Positions 48,045 to 61,215 of a stretch of DNA of 64,000 nt are shown here, piece after piece. The stretch lies in the NCBI RefSeq assembly GCF_000687475.1, contig NC_057320.1, positions 2,294,001-2,358,000 of the forward strand. Reading direction: 5' to 3'. Both the position numbers and the translations under genes were made by a program. The number at the start of each line of letters is the position of its first letter. The first letter of the stretch is position 1. This DNA is from Ustilaginoidea virens. Taxonomy: Eukaryota; Ascomycota; Sordariomycetes; Hypocreales; Clavicipitaceae. A model generated the notes under the pieces. The model was not told where the DNA came from. It saw only the letters and a list, made by a program, of their open reading frames with translations, and searched no databases.

Positions 48045-49756
48045 ATATCTCTTTTTTTACTGCAAAAAAACAAGCCGACCTATAGCTTGCTAGCTAATTA
48101 TACTAAGAAGGAAAGATTATAACCCCTAGAGCCCCTTTTAAATAGTCTGACCGTATAGAGATTGAAGCTTTATAAGCCTATAATATATTCAGATTCGTCA
48201 CTTTTAATATTAGTTAATATAGAGCCTAATGCCTGTTTAACTTACGTATAGTACGGGAAATTAAAGGCAAAGGTATAGATGCCCCGTATAAGAAGTCTAG
48301 GCTTATGATATAAGGTTATAGTAATAACGAGAAGCGATTGATATTAACTCAATCCCCTATAATTTAATAGGCAAATTAATAGCTACTAATATTAATAGCT
48401 CTATTACTATAGCGGTCTCACGGCCTATTCCTCTAGATACGTAATATTATATAGACTTACGTATAGTTATCTACTACCCTTAATAGATCGATTATTGCTA
48501 AGCTACCTAAGCAGATAGCGTATTAATACCCCGATAATACGATTATAGAAGTGGTGAAGCTACTATATGGAATAGCTAAGGTAGGCACCTACTAGTGGGC
48601 AATATACTTCCGGCACCATAGTAAGAAGTTAGGCATAACTATATTAACCTATGACCCCTATTTGCTAATATCTACTAGTAATAACCATATTAGCGATACT
48701 GACTATACTAGTAATACTAACCGCACTAACGTTCCTAATTGCGATACTAGTATATACTTTAGTATTGTAGGTATATAGATTAACGATACCCTCGGCCTAA
48801 GTAATAATACCTTCTTCTAACGAGAGGAATTAGAGCTTACTAAGGCAGGCTTTAATGCTAAACCTAAGACGAGGCTATCACTAATTATACCCTTAATATT
48901 TAATAGGTATATACTAACAGCCACTTCCGACGGCATAATGATATTATGCTAGAAAGGTTAAAGTAAGAAGATTATAACTATCGATAAGAATGCGCCTATG
49001 GTATAGCATAATTATATCGAATAACGCGCTCGCGGTACTTATATGGCTACGGTCTGCTAGCCTGAAGCATCCTTTAACCTATCTATCGCAGTATAATACT
49101 AATAGCCTAACCCTAACGATATCGTAAGATTAAATAAGCGCCTTTAATAGCAGCTTGATAACTAGGATTATAGCCTATAGTATATCAATTTGGCCCTTAA
49201 TATAGCTAAGATCTTTGTATTTATTGACGGATCCTTTACCAATAATAAAGATTTAAGCTCCTAGATTGGTTATATAATTATACTAGGGAACGAGGAAGAT
49301 ATAGCAGATAATGCCTTTAACCTAATAGGTAATATCATCACTTATAGCTCTGCAAAAAGTAAGCGTATAATACGCAGCGCACTCGCTTCGGAGCTATATA
49401 GCATAGTGCAAGGGGTCGATATTGCATATACGATAGGTATGACCCTTAATATGATTACTAATAGGCTGGGATTGCCGAAGATCCCTACCGTTATATATAT
49501 AAATTCTTTTTCGTTATATAAATGCCTTATTAAGTTAGGCATTACGAAAGAGAAGAGACTTATAATAGATATTATAGCCTTACAATAGTTATACAAGCGC
49601 CAGGAAATCTATAAGATTCGCTAGATTAATAGGAATAATAACCTCGCCGATATAATAACTAAAGGAATGCCGAATAAAGCCCTTAAGACCTTTATCGACC
49701 GCAATTAGGCCGTTATACGTATAGAAGGGTGGGTAAAGAGGCTAATTAATGCCTAA
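48045..49756 (+). pseudogene. Copia D reverse transcriptase and RNase H part
   Basis: Continuation of the copia D polyprotein after Gypsy C. Reverse transcriptase includes EIKGKGIDAPYKKSRL, the LLYGIAKVGTY-WA-YFRHH block and TYDPYLLIST; the catalytic dyad region reads INDT at 48779-48790, so the first Asp is lost. The RNase H-like end has FIDGSFTNNKDLSS, ALASELYSIVQGVDIA and LADIITKGMPNKAL. The final stop is TAA at 49754-49756. Confidence 0.85.
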
Positions 49757-50074
49757 CTGCGTTTAGAAGGTATTAGTGATATTATGGGTAGCAAGTGTGT
49801 GGATTTCCCTATATTCAACGTTATGATTTTCCTATATTCAAAATTGTATTATTTTTACTGCGTTTACTACTGCCCCTTTTTGCCCTTTTATTTTGGCTGC
49901 GATATTCAATATTATACCGGCCGTACGGTATAAGCCTATACGAGCCGGCCGCGCGGCACGATAGCGTTATCGCCGGCACAACCTGCCGAGACCGCGCCGC
50001 ACTTTCTTTTCTATATATGCGCCTTATATCCTAGCGATTGCGATGTTTGCTTCTATAAAAAGAGAAGCTGCTAG
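49757..50074 (+). other. Copia D 3' untranslated region
   Basis: Contains a direct repeat, TTTCCTATATTC(A), and the polypurine tract before the 3' LTR. The segment 49918-50074 recurs inverted at 61546-61697 in element F. Confidence 0.7.
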
Positions 50075-50406
50075 TGTCGGAATCGCTATCGCAAGGTGCC
50101 TAATTGGGCACACTATAACGAATATGCCGCGTACACCCATTGGGCACAATATAGCCACTTTTGCCCCTTTACCCCTGAGCCCGGTAGGGCACACGGGCAG
50201 CCCGGCCCGACTGCGCCAATACACGTAATAACGGCACACGCACAAAAAGGCTACATCATGTAATTACCCTTTTTTACTTCCTTTCTTTCCTTTTAGATAG
50301 TCAGTTATTAGTAAAGCAATCAAATCCTTTACTTAGTGACCTCGCAGTACATAATACCACGCGCGCGACCCTACGTACAACTAGGTACCCCGAGTTTATA
50401 TCAACA
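50075..50406 (+). repeat. 3' LTR of copia D
   Basis: 332 bp, TGTCGGAATC to TATCAACA, followed by the ATTAG duplication at 50407-50411. Confidence 0.94.
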
Positions 50407-50411
50407 ATTAG

Positions 50412-51184
50412 TAAGGTCTTATACAACTAAATACTAATCGAAATCGTAAATACTATTAATAGAATAACTATTAAAAATGCCGCGATTATGGCATATAAGC
50501 TATATAGTGGCAATACTATTATTACTTTTATAGAAGAAGTAGCAAAAAGTCTTATTGCCGATATAACTTAGGTCCGACCTGCCTTTAGGTAGGAGGCAGA
50601 ACTAAACTAATACTTATTTAGCCTTATTATTAAGAGTTTTCCTATAAGCTATATAGCTAATATTGCAATTAAAGAAATCTACCGAAATCTTATTAAAGCG
50701 AATAGCGAAAGCTTTATTAGAGCCTCCCCCTGCCGCCTATATAAAACCTTTATATAAGCGCCCTTAATTATAGGCGTAAACTCTATCGATTTTACTAATA
50801 AGCTCTATAAGTCTAGTATTATCTACTAGGCAGAAATATTTAAAGCTGAATCCTATAATGACGCCTTATACCTAAAATAATACTATAATTGCTTTAAGTT
50901 CGGATATATTGCTGCCTACTATGCAGTAGCCCCATAGTGCGGCTAATACGGTATAGAAAGGCACTTAGAAGGGGAGTAGGCCTACCTAATAGTCTCCTAT
51001 AGATAAAGGGAGTTATACCTTAATTATAAAAAACCGTACTTAGTATAGTCTTACCTCTATAAAACCTTAAATAAGCAATAGGAATCCGCTAGGAATTCCT
51101 ATATAAGCTAACCTAGGCTTTTTATAGCGCCCCCTATAATATCTATAATTGCTACCCCTATTATAGAGCAGAATTAATGCTAAG
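50412..51184 (+). pseudogene. LINE ORF1 (gag-like), second segment with zinc knuckles
   Basis: Continuation of ORF1 after D. Near 50,885-50,960 the sequence reads YNCFKFGYIAAYYAVAP-CG, a CCHC knuckle array in which His and Cys positions have become Tyr, as G-to-A and C-to-T changes would cause. Broken at 51184 by Gypsy B. Confidence 0.75.
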
Positions 51185-51437
51185 TGTCACGGGCTCGGGC
51201 TACGCCCGCGCCATAATGTGGCTAGGACTCGGGCTGCGCCCGTGCCTAGCCTAGGTAGGGTCATATGAGTCAGCGGCACAGGGTCATAGGACTACGCCAG
51301 GACCCCGACCCATGCCAACGCATAATTAAATAGACCATCGAGAGCCCCCTATTCGGGTCCTCTCTCTTTCCTCCTTAGTCTATTTAATATATTTATTCGA
51401 CGCCTATTTACAATAGCCCTAGGGCCAGTCCTTTATA
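51185..51437 (+). repeat. 5' LTR of Gypsy B and adjacent self-priming site
   Basis: 253 bp. LTR-internal AGTCTATTTAA at 51377-51387 is complementary to TTAAATAGACT at 51439-51449, just past the LTR end. Confidence 0.93.
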
Positions 51438-51479
51438 TTTAAATAGACTCTCTCAGCCTTACTATTATAACCTTATATT

Positions 51480-54400
51480 ATAGAGCCGATAATGCAGGCT
51501 ATATAAGATATCGAGATGAGTACACCTAGAGAAACGGGTATAAATAACCCGAGACTATAACGCCCCCGACGTAATACACATACCCAAGTGGAGCAGCTCG
51601 CATCAGGGTTATAATAGATAGAGGTATAGATGCAGACTAATATGTAATACCTTGCTGCTATTGCCGCCTCGCTATAGACCCTCCTTATGAACTAGTTAAA
51701 TAGCTCTTAAAACGCTACCTAACCGGCCCCGGTCGTATAATAGAACGACCCCCTCCCTACTGCTCAAAATACCTAGCTAAAGCGCAAGCCGATCCCGATA
51801 GGGGACCCTTTTAATAGTAAAAAGGCTATATTTATAGCCTGGCGGACCTTTATATAACATAAGCTCGAAGTCGATAGGGACTTTATTGGAGATGAGAAGA
51901 CTTAATAGATATTTATCTTCTAGAACCTATTGTCTATAGTCTAATTATAAATCGCAACCTTCTTTAAGAACAATACGGCTTGCAATTATAATATAATAAA
52001 GTTCTTTAAATACCTCTAATATCTCTTTAAAGACCTATACCGGTAGGATCGCGCTATTATTAAGCTTAAGCACTCTTTATGCTAAGGCCCTAAAGAACCT
52101 TTTACCGCCTTCTTTATGCGATTTAAGGAAAAACTTACGCTTATTAGCAGTCTCGGTTGGCCTAAGGAAGTTAAGCTAAAATATCTCCGATCGGCGCTTA
52201 ATGCTTATATAGCTAATAAGATTATTAGCCTTAGGGTCTCTCGTTACGATTACTACTCGGCAGTAGACTGCTATCGATAAATTGCTATCGATATCGAGAT
52301 TAGCCTAACTATTAACTACTAACCAGGCTCGGCCTATTCCTGACTAATTTACGCCTGGGATTCTAAAGGCGATATATAAATATCGGGCGTTAATAAGCTA
52401 GACTTAAAGGGTAATTCGCCTAAAGCAATATAGGTCTCTATAAAACGATATAAAGAATATAGGAAGAAAGGTCTTTATCTTCGATATAGCTCTTCTAAAT
52501 ATTAGAGGAATATATACTACCTACTGCTAGCAATCTAGCTAAATATAGTTAAAGTAGCCTTATTAGACTTATAAGTCGTAGAGGTCGAAAGTAGTAATAA
52601 AGATTAGGAAAAAAAATAGCCTTTAAACCTAGTCTTATTAGAGGGCTTAAGATATATATATAGACCCCGGCCTGATTATAGAAAGAATTAAAAGAGATCG
52701 CAAAACGAATAGATAGACACCCCTTTTTAGTACCAATCTTATATAAATCCTATACCTTTATTAATACCTTAATCAACTCGGGATATAACTGCTATAGCGC
52801 TATAAGCGAAAAGATAGTATAATAGTTAGGCCTCTAACCTATCCGCCTGTTATAACGTAGGGAAATCGGAACGGTAGTAGATATTTAGAGCTATTTAGGA
52901 GAACGTAAGGTAATATATTCCTTTATTACCTATATTATCTATATAGCGATCGATATCGATAGATAGCCATCTATAGTTATACTTTATATTATCTTAGGCT
53001 TTACCTGCAATATTATCCTTAGGATGCTTTAAATAGAGTACTATAATATTATACTATAGGCGAAGTGGTGCTAATTAAAGATCGGATCGGCAGATAGCCT
53101 TATCGTTAAAGAATCGATAAGAAGACAATAGGGCCTAACTATAGTAAATATCTTTAGCTCTATCTTCTATAGTATACTAAAGCGGGCGAAATACTTTAGG
53201 GACCGATCGACTTCTTTTATTGCGATAAATTTATAAAAGATAATATGCATCCTCTGCGTTATACTACCACCTTATTAAGACTCTGCCCTACGATCGTAGG
53301 AGCTATAGGTACTCCCGATAGAATTATAGGAATTCGCCGACCTTTTTAATAAGGAGAAGGCTTTTAGTCTCCTTCCGCACCAGGGCATATTAGACCACTA
53401 TATCTGGCTTAAAAAGACTATAGATAGGAGCCAGCTAGACCTACCTTAGGGCCTATTATATAATATACCACGAGACTAATTACTTAAGGTTCGGAGATAA
53501 ATAATTAATCTAATAGATAAAGGATAGATCTAAGCGAGCTCCTTATCGGTAGTAGTATTAGTCCTACTAGCCAGAAAGGGGAATAGCGGGTGGCATTTTT
53601 ATATTAACTACCGGGCCCTTAATAAGGTTATAGCCTAAGACTAATACCCCCTCCCTTTAATTAAAAAGATATTGCGATCCTTATCCTAGGCGAAATAGTT
53701 TACTAAGGTTAATATACGCATAGCATTCTATAAGATACGTATTATAGAGGGCGATAAATACTTAACCGTATTCCGCATACGATTCGGACTATTTAAATGG
53801 CTTATTACGCTATTTAGCCTGACCGGGGCCCTTATAACCTTTTAAAGATATATTAACGGGGCCTTAGGGAATACGCTAGAGACTTTATAACTACTTACCT
53901 TGATGATATTCTAATTTATACTAGGGGATTAAAGGCGGACTATATAGGGCGCATTAAGGAAGTCCTTCGATAACTATAAAAGGCTAGCTTAAATTTAGAT
54001 CTTAATAAATGCGACTTTATAATAAAAGAGGTCTAGTACCTAAGATATATTGTGATGGCTGGAAAAGAAATCTATCTAGACCCTAAAAAGATTAAAGCTA
54101 TCTAGAACTAGGAAGCACCTACGAAATTAAAAGGCGTTTATAATTTCCTTAGCTTTGCCAATTTCTACCGCGACTTTATCCTAGACTTCTCCCGCCTTAT
54201 CGACCCTTTAGTTAGATTAATAAAAAAAAGGGTTCTATTCTAATAGTTAGACGAAGAAGAGGCGGCATTCTAGATACTTAAGTAGTATTTTATATTATCT
54301 TTAGTTCTTGCTTAATAGGATCCTAATAAAAAAATAGGCCTTAAGGCAGATAGTTCTAGTATAGCCCTTAGTGGCTATCTATCGTAGGTCGGGGAGGACA

Positions 54401-56425
54401 GTATACTATATCCTATTGTATATTATTCTACTCGCTTATTGGATGCAGAACGGAATTATACTATATACGATAAGGAACTCCTCGCTATTATCTTTTGCCT
54501 TAAGGCGTAATTAGCAGAACTTTGCTTAATAGCCTCCCCCTTTATTATCCTTACCGACTATAAGAACCTAAAGTATTTTGCCCGATTATAAGAAATATCT
54601 AAGTAATAAGCCTAATAGGCCGAAACTTTAGCGCTTTTTAACTTCTATCTTTAGTATAGGCTAGGGTTATAAGCCTAACGCCTTAATACGCTTTCTCGAT
54701 AGGAATAAAAGGCAGATAGGGCGGAGCTATAAATCAGCTAGATCCTAAAACCGCTATCTATTTCAGCACTTAATATAGATAGGATAAAAGGCATTAAGAC
54801 CCTAACCTTAGATTTAGGGGTCACCCTACCTTATAGCCTATATATCTTCGCCGATACTTACCTTTAGGCTCTTTAGGACTAAGCAATATCTAAAGATAGT
54901 ACGTATTAAGTATAATAGATAGTAGTAACGAATAGAGAGTAACGATTCCCTATAGAGGCAGCAACATAGGAATAAATTGCAGATTATACCCTAAACGCAT
55001 ATAGTATACTGCTTTACCGGGGGCGGGTATAGCTCCTATCGTTCGAGCCCCTAACTATAACGGTGATTTAATAATGCTATAACTCGCCTACAGTAGGTCA
55101 CCCAGGGAAGAATACTATCTTTTAATTGCTGCAATAGGATTATTATTTCGATAATATATTATCTAAGGTAGTAAGGTTTATTTGGAACTATTAATACTAT
55201 AAGGCGCATAAGAGCCGCTAACTATAATAAGGTCTGCTATAGCCCTTACCGATCTTAGACTATTTCTAGTCGTAAATATTAGTAGATTTTATAATAGACC
55301 TCCCCGCCTATAACTCTTCCGACCTACGCTTCCTTATAGTAATTATTAACCGCTTATTGAAGTATATCTAGCTAAAAGCGATATACTCTATAATAGCTAA
55401 AGAGTATGCAGAATAATTCTAATAATACTAATAGCACTTCTATAGATTCCCTAACGAGATTATTAGCGATAGAGGCTTAGATTAGGTAGGATAATTCTAA
55501 ACGATACTTTATAAGGCAGTTGGGACCGAATAACTCCTCTCGACTATATACTACCCCCAAACCGATAGCAGTATAAAATAAATAAACTAAAAGGTCTAGG
55601 CCATCCTTTGTATTATAATCTCCTTTAATTAGTACGATTAGCCTAAGCACCTCGCGGCATACTAACTCGCCCTAAATAACTAGATATTATTAGTAATAGG
55701 GTTTAGCCTGAACCGACTCTTTAATAGGTTTGATATACTAATTATTGCGCCGGCCTTAGAGGTAATATTAAGCTTGAAAATACTAAAAGGGTGGGCGGCT
55801 CTCTTCCTAGCTAACCTCCGGGAGGGAGGGGAGTTAGCCCAAGCTGCTATCGCTTTTGTATAATAATAATAATAAGATGTAATAAACTATTTACGCTGCC
55901 TAGTAGAGCGTTTTTAGGTTAGAGACCGTATATAGCTTAGCCTAAGGAATATTAAGATGAACCGCCTTTATAAAAAGCTCGACTAAGTCTCTACTAAATA
56001 TACTATTATCGCTATTTTATCCCTACTTACTATCCGGCTTAATATCCCTAAAGGTATCTACCTAGTTTTTTATATCGACTTTATCGAATGGGCTATATCT
56101 AATCCGCTCTTAATATAGACTATAATTAATACTAAGCTGGGGCCCTTACTTATTCTCTCGTAAGACTTTAATCAGCTATATAAGGAATATAAGGTTAAGG
56201 CAATACTAATGGCGAAAAATGCTTAAAATCGGGGTAAAAACCGCAATATACTAGTTAAATAGAAAGGGTACGATTTACCTATATAGAAACCCCTAGAAAA
56301 CTTTAAAGATTTAGCGGCATAAAAGGCATTTAAAACTAAATAGGATAATATTCGTATATATAATAGGCCCTCTAGGCTATCGAAATAAGGTCTACTAGAC
56401 CTATAAACGACGCCTGAATGCCTAC

Positions 56426-56430
<5 letters not shown>
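51480..56430 (+). pseudogene. Gypsy B gag-pol with chromodomain
   Basis: The expected gag start is ATA (51480) where Gypsy A has ATG. Gag runs to about 52,700 and is followed by protease and a reverse transcriptase with GWHFYINYRALNKVIA near 53,590 and YLDD intact at 53896-53907. Relative to Gypsy A one base is missing near 53,878, a frameshift just before that motif. RNase H with KELLAIIFCLKA is near 54,470, integrase near 55,090-55,750, and the chromodomain-like end near 56,180-56,330. A run of about 28 A at 56,430 marks the end of pol. Confidence 0.88.
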
Positions 56431-56456
<26 letters not shown>

Positions 56457-56566
56457 TAAACTATTAAGCTCGTATGCCCCTCTCTTAGGCTAATACTATC
56501 CTCCCCCCTCTCCTACATTATAACTACTATACTCATCGTCATACAGGCCCTCTTTAGCACCATTAG

Positions 56567-56959
56567 GATCGGCGTACCCCTGCGGCGGCAGCTGCTACAG
56601 GGGCGGTAGTAGCGGGGGCAACTGCATATAACCCCTATAGTAGTATCTATAGGGGGTCGGATATACATACAGCAAGTAGGCCTAATACAGACGGTTGCTT
56701 ATACGACCCTAATATAACGGCGTTCTGGGGGATATATTATGCGGGGAATATAGGGGGGGCTATAATAGAGCCCGATAAGAACGCTGTGGGGTCTGCGGCA
56801 GCGGCGGCTAGGGCTGCTATAGCGCTGGGGCGTTCTATAGTGGGTAGTACGGCTGGGCCTCTGGGGGAACCTACGCATCCTACTCGTAGGCAGGCGGTTC
56901 CCCGGCATAATAGGTTAGCAAAGGGCAGGCGGGAGGGGGGGCCAGATAGGGCCGGGTAA
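56567..56959 (+). CDS. Open 130-codon sense frame downstream of Gypsy B pol
   Basis: Plus-strand frame open from after TAG (56564) to TAA (56957-56959), with no ATG and no internal stop despite lying in a mutated element. Includes TDGCLYDPNITAFWG, an Ala-rich stretch and PTRRQAVPRHN, partly matching the Gypsy A remnant at 38284-38655. Unrecognised. GC-rich composition could keep the frame open by chance, so the call is tentative. Confidence 0.4.
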   Translation, partial: DRRTPAAAAATGAVVAGATAYNPYSSIYRGSDIHTASRPNTDGCLYDPNITAFWGIYYAGNIGGAIIEPDKNAVGSAAAAARAAIALGRSIVGSTAGPLGEPTHPTRRQAVPRHNRLAKGRREGGPDRAG

Positions 56960-57380
56960 GAGCCGCTAGATACTGCTTTATCTAGGCATAGTACTCCTAG
57001 GCCTCTCGTTATATATCCTATATTATACTTAATATAGGGGCCAGATCGACGACCGACCTAGTTTAGTAGCGGGAGGGAGTTATAGCCTAAGAGATATCGG
57101 TTAATGCCTTACCGGTAGTACTATAGGGACTAAAAGCAAGATGCGGGATGCGGGGAGTCATTTAGTTAGCGGCTATAGTATACCGCTATTAGTTATTAAG
57201 GGCCTGAAAAGAGGGCGAAAGGATAGTAGCTTAGGCCTTAGTCGTCTCGGTCGCAAGATGTATAGGTTTAATAACGGCAGTACCGTCCTTATATGCCTTA
57301 ATTTACGCCCGATAGATCTACTAGAGTCTAGGATTGCTAGCAAGCTTAAAGTCGAGCTATATGCATAAGCTATATGCATT

Positions 57381-57839
57381 TTAGCAGTAAGAGTAGCCCT
57401 TACTTTTGCCTTTTCGCATATAGATAGGGAGAATATTAGTCGCCTGCATTTTTCGGTTATATCGCTTATATAAAAACTCTTTATTATGGGCGCATTTATA
57501 CTCCTTATTAGAGGAATTACCCTCTAATAAATAGTCGCCTATAGCGCGCTATAGCTTATATTTATGCTCTAAAGGGCCGGAGTATTCGGCAGATAAGGCG
57601 GTTAGACCGCTCGCAGGTCGCGGGATTTCTATAATATTAGGTTCTATAGGGGTTATTATGCCGCCTACGGCTTAGCCGCTACTAGGGTTCGGCTCGGATA
57701 TATTTAGGGTCCTAATACGGTCAATTAGGGAAATATAGAGTCGCATCGGGCTCGAACCGATATATATATTAAATGCAGGCAGAGATGGGGTATAGCCTTT
57801 TAGAGAATATATAGATAATTAGTCTATTAATATTAGCAT
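57381..57839 (-). pseudogene. Antisense ORF in the Gypsy B 3' region
   Basis: Minus-strand frame of 152 codons from ATG (57839) to TAA (57381), with three internal TAA/TAG. It reads through AFNIYIGSSPMRLYISLIDR, PASGLTALSAEYSGPLEHKY, GDYLLEGNSSNKEY, HNKEFLYKRYNRKMQ and LPIYMRKGKSKGYSYC. The later half matches the Gypsy A antisense frame motif by motif. I recognise no family, catalytic motif, signal peptide or membrane segment. Antisense ORFs in the same position are known in plant Tat-lineage Gypsy elements (for example Grande, RIRE2), but no relation to those is shown here. Confidence 0.7.
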
Positions 57840-58253
57840 TTATTACGACCCTAGGCAGGGGGGATAATATTTACGGTAGGATACCAATAATAATTAAATC
57901 GGCTATAGGAAGGAAAAGGAAGGGGAGAAAAAAGATAATAAAAAGGACGCGAGAGAAAACGCACCTTTACCTAGGGGGATTACCTACCGATAGCTAGCGA
58001 AAAAATTTTTCACGATACTAATAGCTGCTATAGATAGCTTCCAACTAGTAATACAACGCCGGCCTTCTATACGCTTCTACTATACTATTATCGAATTGAC
58101 CACTCTATAATACCCCTATATGCATAAACCGGACCCAACGAATAGACTTAAGGTTATCGCGATAAAAACCTAGGCGACCTAATTAGGCCTATATAGAGGA
58201 GGGGCAGGTTTTAGAATGCAATTAATTCGATTGCGAGGCGGAGGAGGGGGGTA

Positions 58254-58506
58254 TATCACAGGCTTGGGCTACACCCGCGCCATAATATAGCTAGGACTTG
58301 GGCTGCGCCTATGCCTAGCCTAGGTAGGGTCATATGAGTCAGCGGTATAGGGTCACAGGACTACGCCAAGACCCCGACCCGTGCTAACGCATGGTTAAAT
58401 AGACTATCGAGAGCCCCCTATTCGGGTCCTCTCTCTTTCCTCTTTAGTCTATTTAATATATTTATTCGACGCTTATTCGCAGTAGCCCTAGGGCCAGTCC
58501 TTTACA
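58254..58506 (+). repeat. 3' LTR of Gypsy B
   Basis: 253 bp, paired with 51185-51437. Differences are transitions. Confidence 0.94.
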
Positions 58507-61215
58507 CTAAGTAGTTAATATTTTATCCCTAAAAAAACTTATTAAGCGTATTATATTAAAAGGATCTTCCCTATATAAATATAGCTGCCGCCCTAAATTA
58601 AGCCGAAGGGGCTCTATCTCTAGAGGAGCGCTTAATGCCAGACTAAACTATATTTTTACTGTATTCTTATAATTAGCCTTAATATTAGGATAGATTAGGC
58701 CCCTATCGGCCCTAGAGCTCGCACCTACCTTAGCCCTAACCTCCGACTTTACTATAACTACTAATATATCGCCACTACTAACTCCTATACATCTATCTAT
58801 ATAATATTAGTCCTCTATTAAAATATATAGAAGAAAACCTCCTTTATATAAATAGCACTTTACTATTAAAGCGAACCCGATATTATAGCGATTTAAAAAC
58901 CTACTACGCCTGGCCGAGCCCTATTAAGCCTAAGCCTTAATAAGTATATATTAGTAGCGCACTATAGACGAGCGGTGATATATATTTATAAGCGGTATAG
59001 TCTTAGCATATAGACTACTGAGAAGGGACCTAACTAATATAAGGCATACCTCTTTAAAACTAATATTTACTCTATCTACTCCTTAGGCTATAAATATAAT
59101 TAGACCACCCCTTTTATAAACTTTATAAGGCTCCCGCCCTAGCCCTAAAGTATATTTATTAGGGATTTTAATATATACTATCCCTTATAGGATAGCCTAG
59201 ATAAAACCTTATTTAGTATTAATACCCTTTTTAACCTTATAATATAGTAGAGATTTGGCCTTACAACCCCCTATAGCGAAATTATATAGTAAGCGCTAAG
59301 TAAAAGAAATAGTACTATTAATTATACCTAGGTTATATAAGACCTCACTATTAAGTATCTCGGCAGTATAGACCTCGCTAGGTCCGATTATATCCTATAG
59401 CTTATCTATATTGATATTAGCAACCTATATACCGCCTAAGCCCCTCCGAAAAATAGCTAGAAATCTCTCGATTAAAACCTTATTTAGGCAGAAGCTAAAA
59501 ACTGCCTTATGCCTACTACTACTATAGCCCCGCTTAGCTCCCCTAAAGAAATAGATATATATACTAAATAGCTTACCTACTAATTTAAAGAGATTATAGA
59601 TATTATAGCCCTAAAGAAAACCCTTAGAGCCCCTACTATAGAACTATAGTAGAATAACTATACTAAAATAGCCGCTATTGCCGTAAAGAAAGTATACCGG
59701 AAGTAGGTATTATATTATACCCCTAAAAATTATAGGGCCGCCTAAGACGCAAAAGCTATCTAAACTTAGGTTATATAAAAAGAGAGATAATGCTCTTAGA
59801 GAGAGGCATTAAAAAAGCTATAATATAAAATATAAACCTTTAGTCTTTAGAACGATAGGCTAGATTATATAGCAGCCTCCCCCTTAAGTCTAAAGAGATC
59901 TTACTATTTAAATATACTAGCCTTAATCACCTTTTGGCAACTATATATAGCGAAAAAGTATAAGTTTTTGCTTAATATTTCTTCCTTTAATTTTATATAA
60001 TATTCGAAGATATACTAGACTTAACCTTCCCTTAGCTTACTAATATAGAATTCCCGCTATATAAAAGATTTATATACGAAGAGGTCTATACCGCCCTTTA
60101 CTATATAGCTAGCTAAAAGGCCCTAGGACTAGATAAGCTACCTATAGGATTCCTTAAGGTATATAGCCCCCCCTAATTATAGTTTTTACCTACCTTTTTA
60201 ATAAGTTATACCGCACTAGGCACTACCCGGCCTAATTTTAGGAGGCCTATATAGTTATACTAAAAAAGCTAGGAAAAAAACTAAAGGAATACTCTAAAGC
60301 AGGAGGCTAGAAATTAATATCCTTATTTAATTTAACCGGTAAAGTCCTAAAAGCTATAGTAATATGCTAGCTTACTACTGCCTTTAAGGAGGGCAACCTA
60401 CTCCTAGACCTTTAGATAAGAAATAGAGCTAATTATTTTATAAATATAGCCTTTAGCATTCTTATAGAAGTAGTTCGTATAATATAATACTATAGTAAGA
60501 TCGCCTCGTTCTTATAGCTCGATATATTTATAGCTTTTAATATAGTAAATTATACTTAACTTATCTACTTATTACTAGAAAAGGGATTACTACTATAGAT
60601 TGCGGTATAGGTCTATAGCTTTACCGCCTCTCGTATAATATAAATCCACTTTAAGGGCAAATTAATTAATAATCTACCTATTAATGCTAGGGTCCTATAA
60701 GGGTCCCCCTTTTCTTTTATCCTCTTCTTAATTTATATTATACTATTTTATAAAAGGCTTAAAGAAATAGCTTCTATTATTACCCTTAGATTTATAAATA
60801 ATACTAATATTATAGCGTATAAGAGGAGTATAGGGGAGATCTAGGCCTTATTTAAAAAGGTATAAAAGATCTATAACGAGTGGTCTAAATAAGCTAGGCT
60901 TAATTTTAACCTAGGGAAAAGTAAGCTTATCTATTTTATATATGCTTATAAGGCAGATAAAATATCGGTCCGACTTAGGACCGTAATAATTTAGCTAAAG
61001 TAGTATATTTACTTCCTAGGGGTCGAAATCTACTATAAACTTTAATAGCGTGAATACTATATAAAGATAGCTAAAAAGCTCGAGCAGTAGTAATTCGCCC
61101 TTATAGTAATAGCGGCCTCTATATAGGGATATTAATACTAAGAGGCTTAATTAATCTATATATAGGTTATTCGCATTATTATTGCTTTTAGCGTAAAAGT
61201 CTAGTATACCCCTAC
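58507..61215 (+). pseudogene. LINE ORF2 (endonuclease and reverse transcriptase), 3' truncated by element F
   Basis: Tad1-like ORF2. The endonuclease remnant has FIRDFNIYYPL near 59,155-59,190, where family members have a GDFN-HH block. The reverse transcriptase begins ALGLDKLPIGFLKV near 60,120, has LDMLIAFNIVNYT-like and VL-GSPFSFILFLIY blocks, and FINNTNIIAYKRS at 60791-60829, where the catalytic Asp pair has become Asn-Asn. The frame ends abruptly at 61215 within the part just after the reverse transcriptase. Confidence 0.82.

Larger units (their letters stand above)
13221..50406 (+). mobile_element. Copia element D, complete but split by nested insertions
   Basis: Two 332-bp LTRs in the same orientation (13221-13552 and 50075-50406) begin TGTCGGAATCGC and end TATCAA(C/T)A. 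The flanking 5-bp duplication ATTAG is perfect. Internal sequence is 13553-18224 plus 48045-50074, about 6.7 kb; the remainder is Gypsy C with its own insertions. A purine-rich tract AAAAAGAGAAG precedes the 3' LTR. D sits inside LINE ORF1. Confidence 0.93.
51185..58506 (+). mobile_element. Gypsy chromovirus B, complete and not internally interrupted (7.3 kb)
   Basis: Two 253-bp LTRs (51185-51437 and 58254-58506) reading T(G/A)TCAC to CAGTCCTTTA(C/T)A, with a subfamily stretch GGTAGGGTCATATGAGTCAGC. The CTAAG duplication (51180-51184 and 58507-58511) is perfect. Same family as Gypsy A and C. Inserted between ORF1 and ORF2 of the LINE. Confidence 0.96.
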
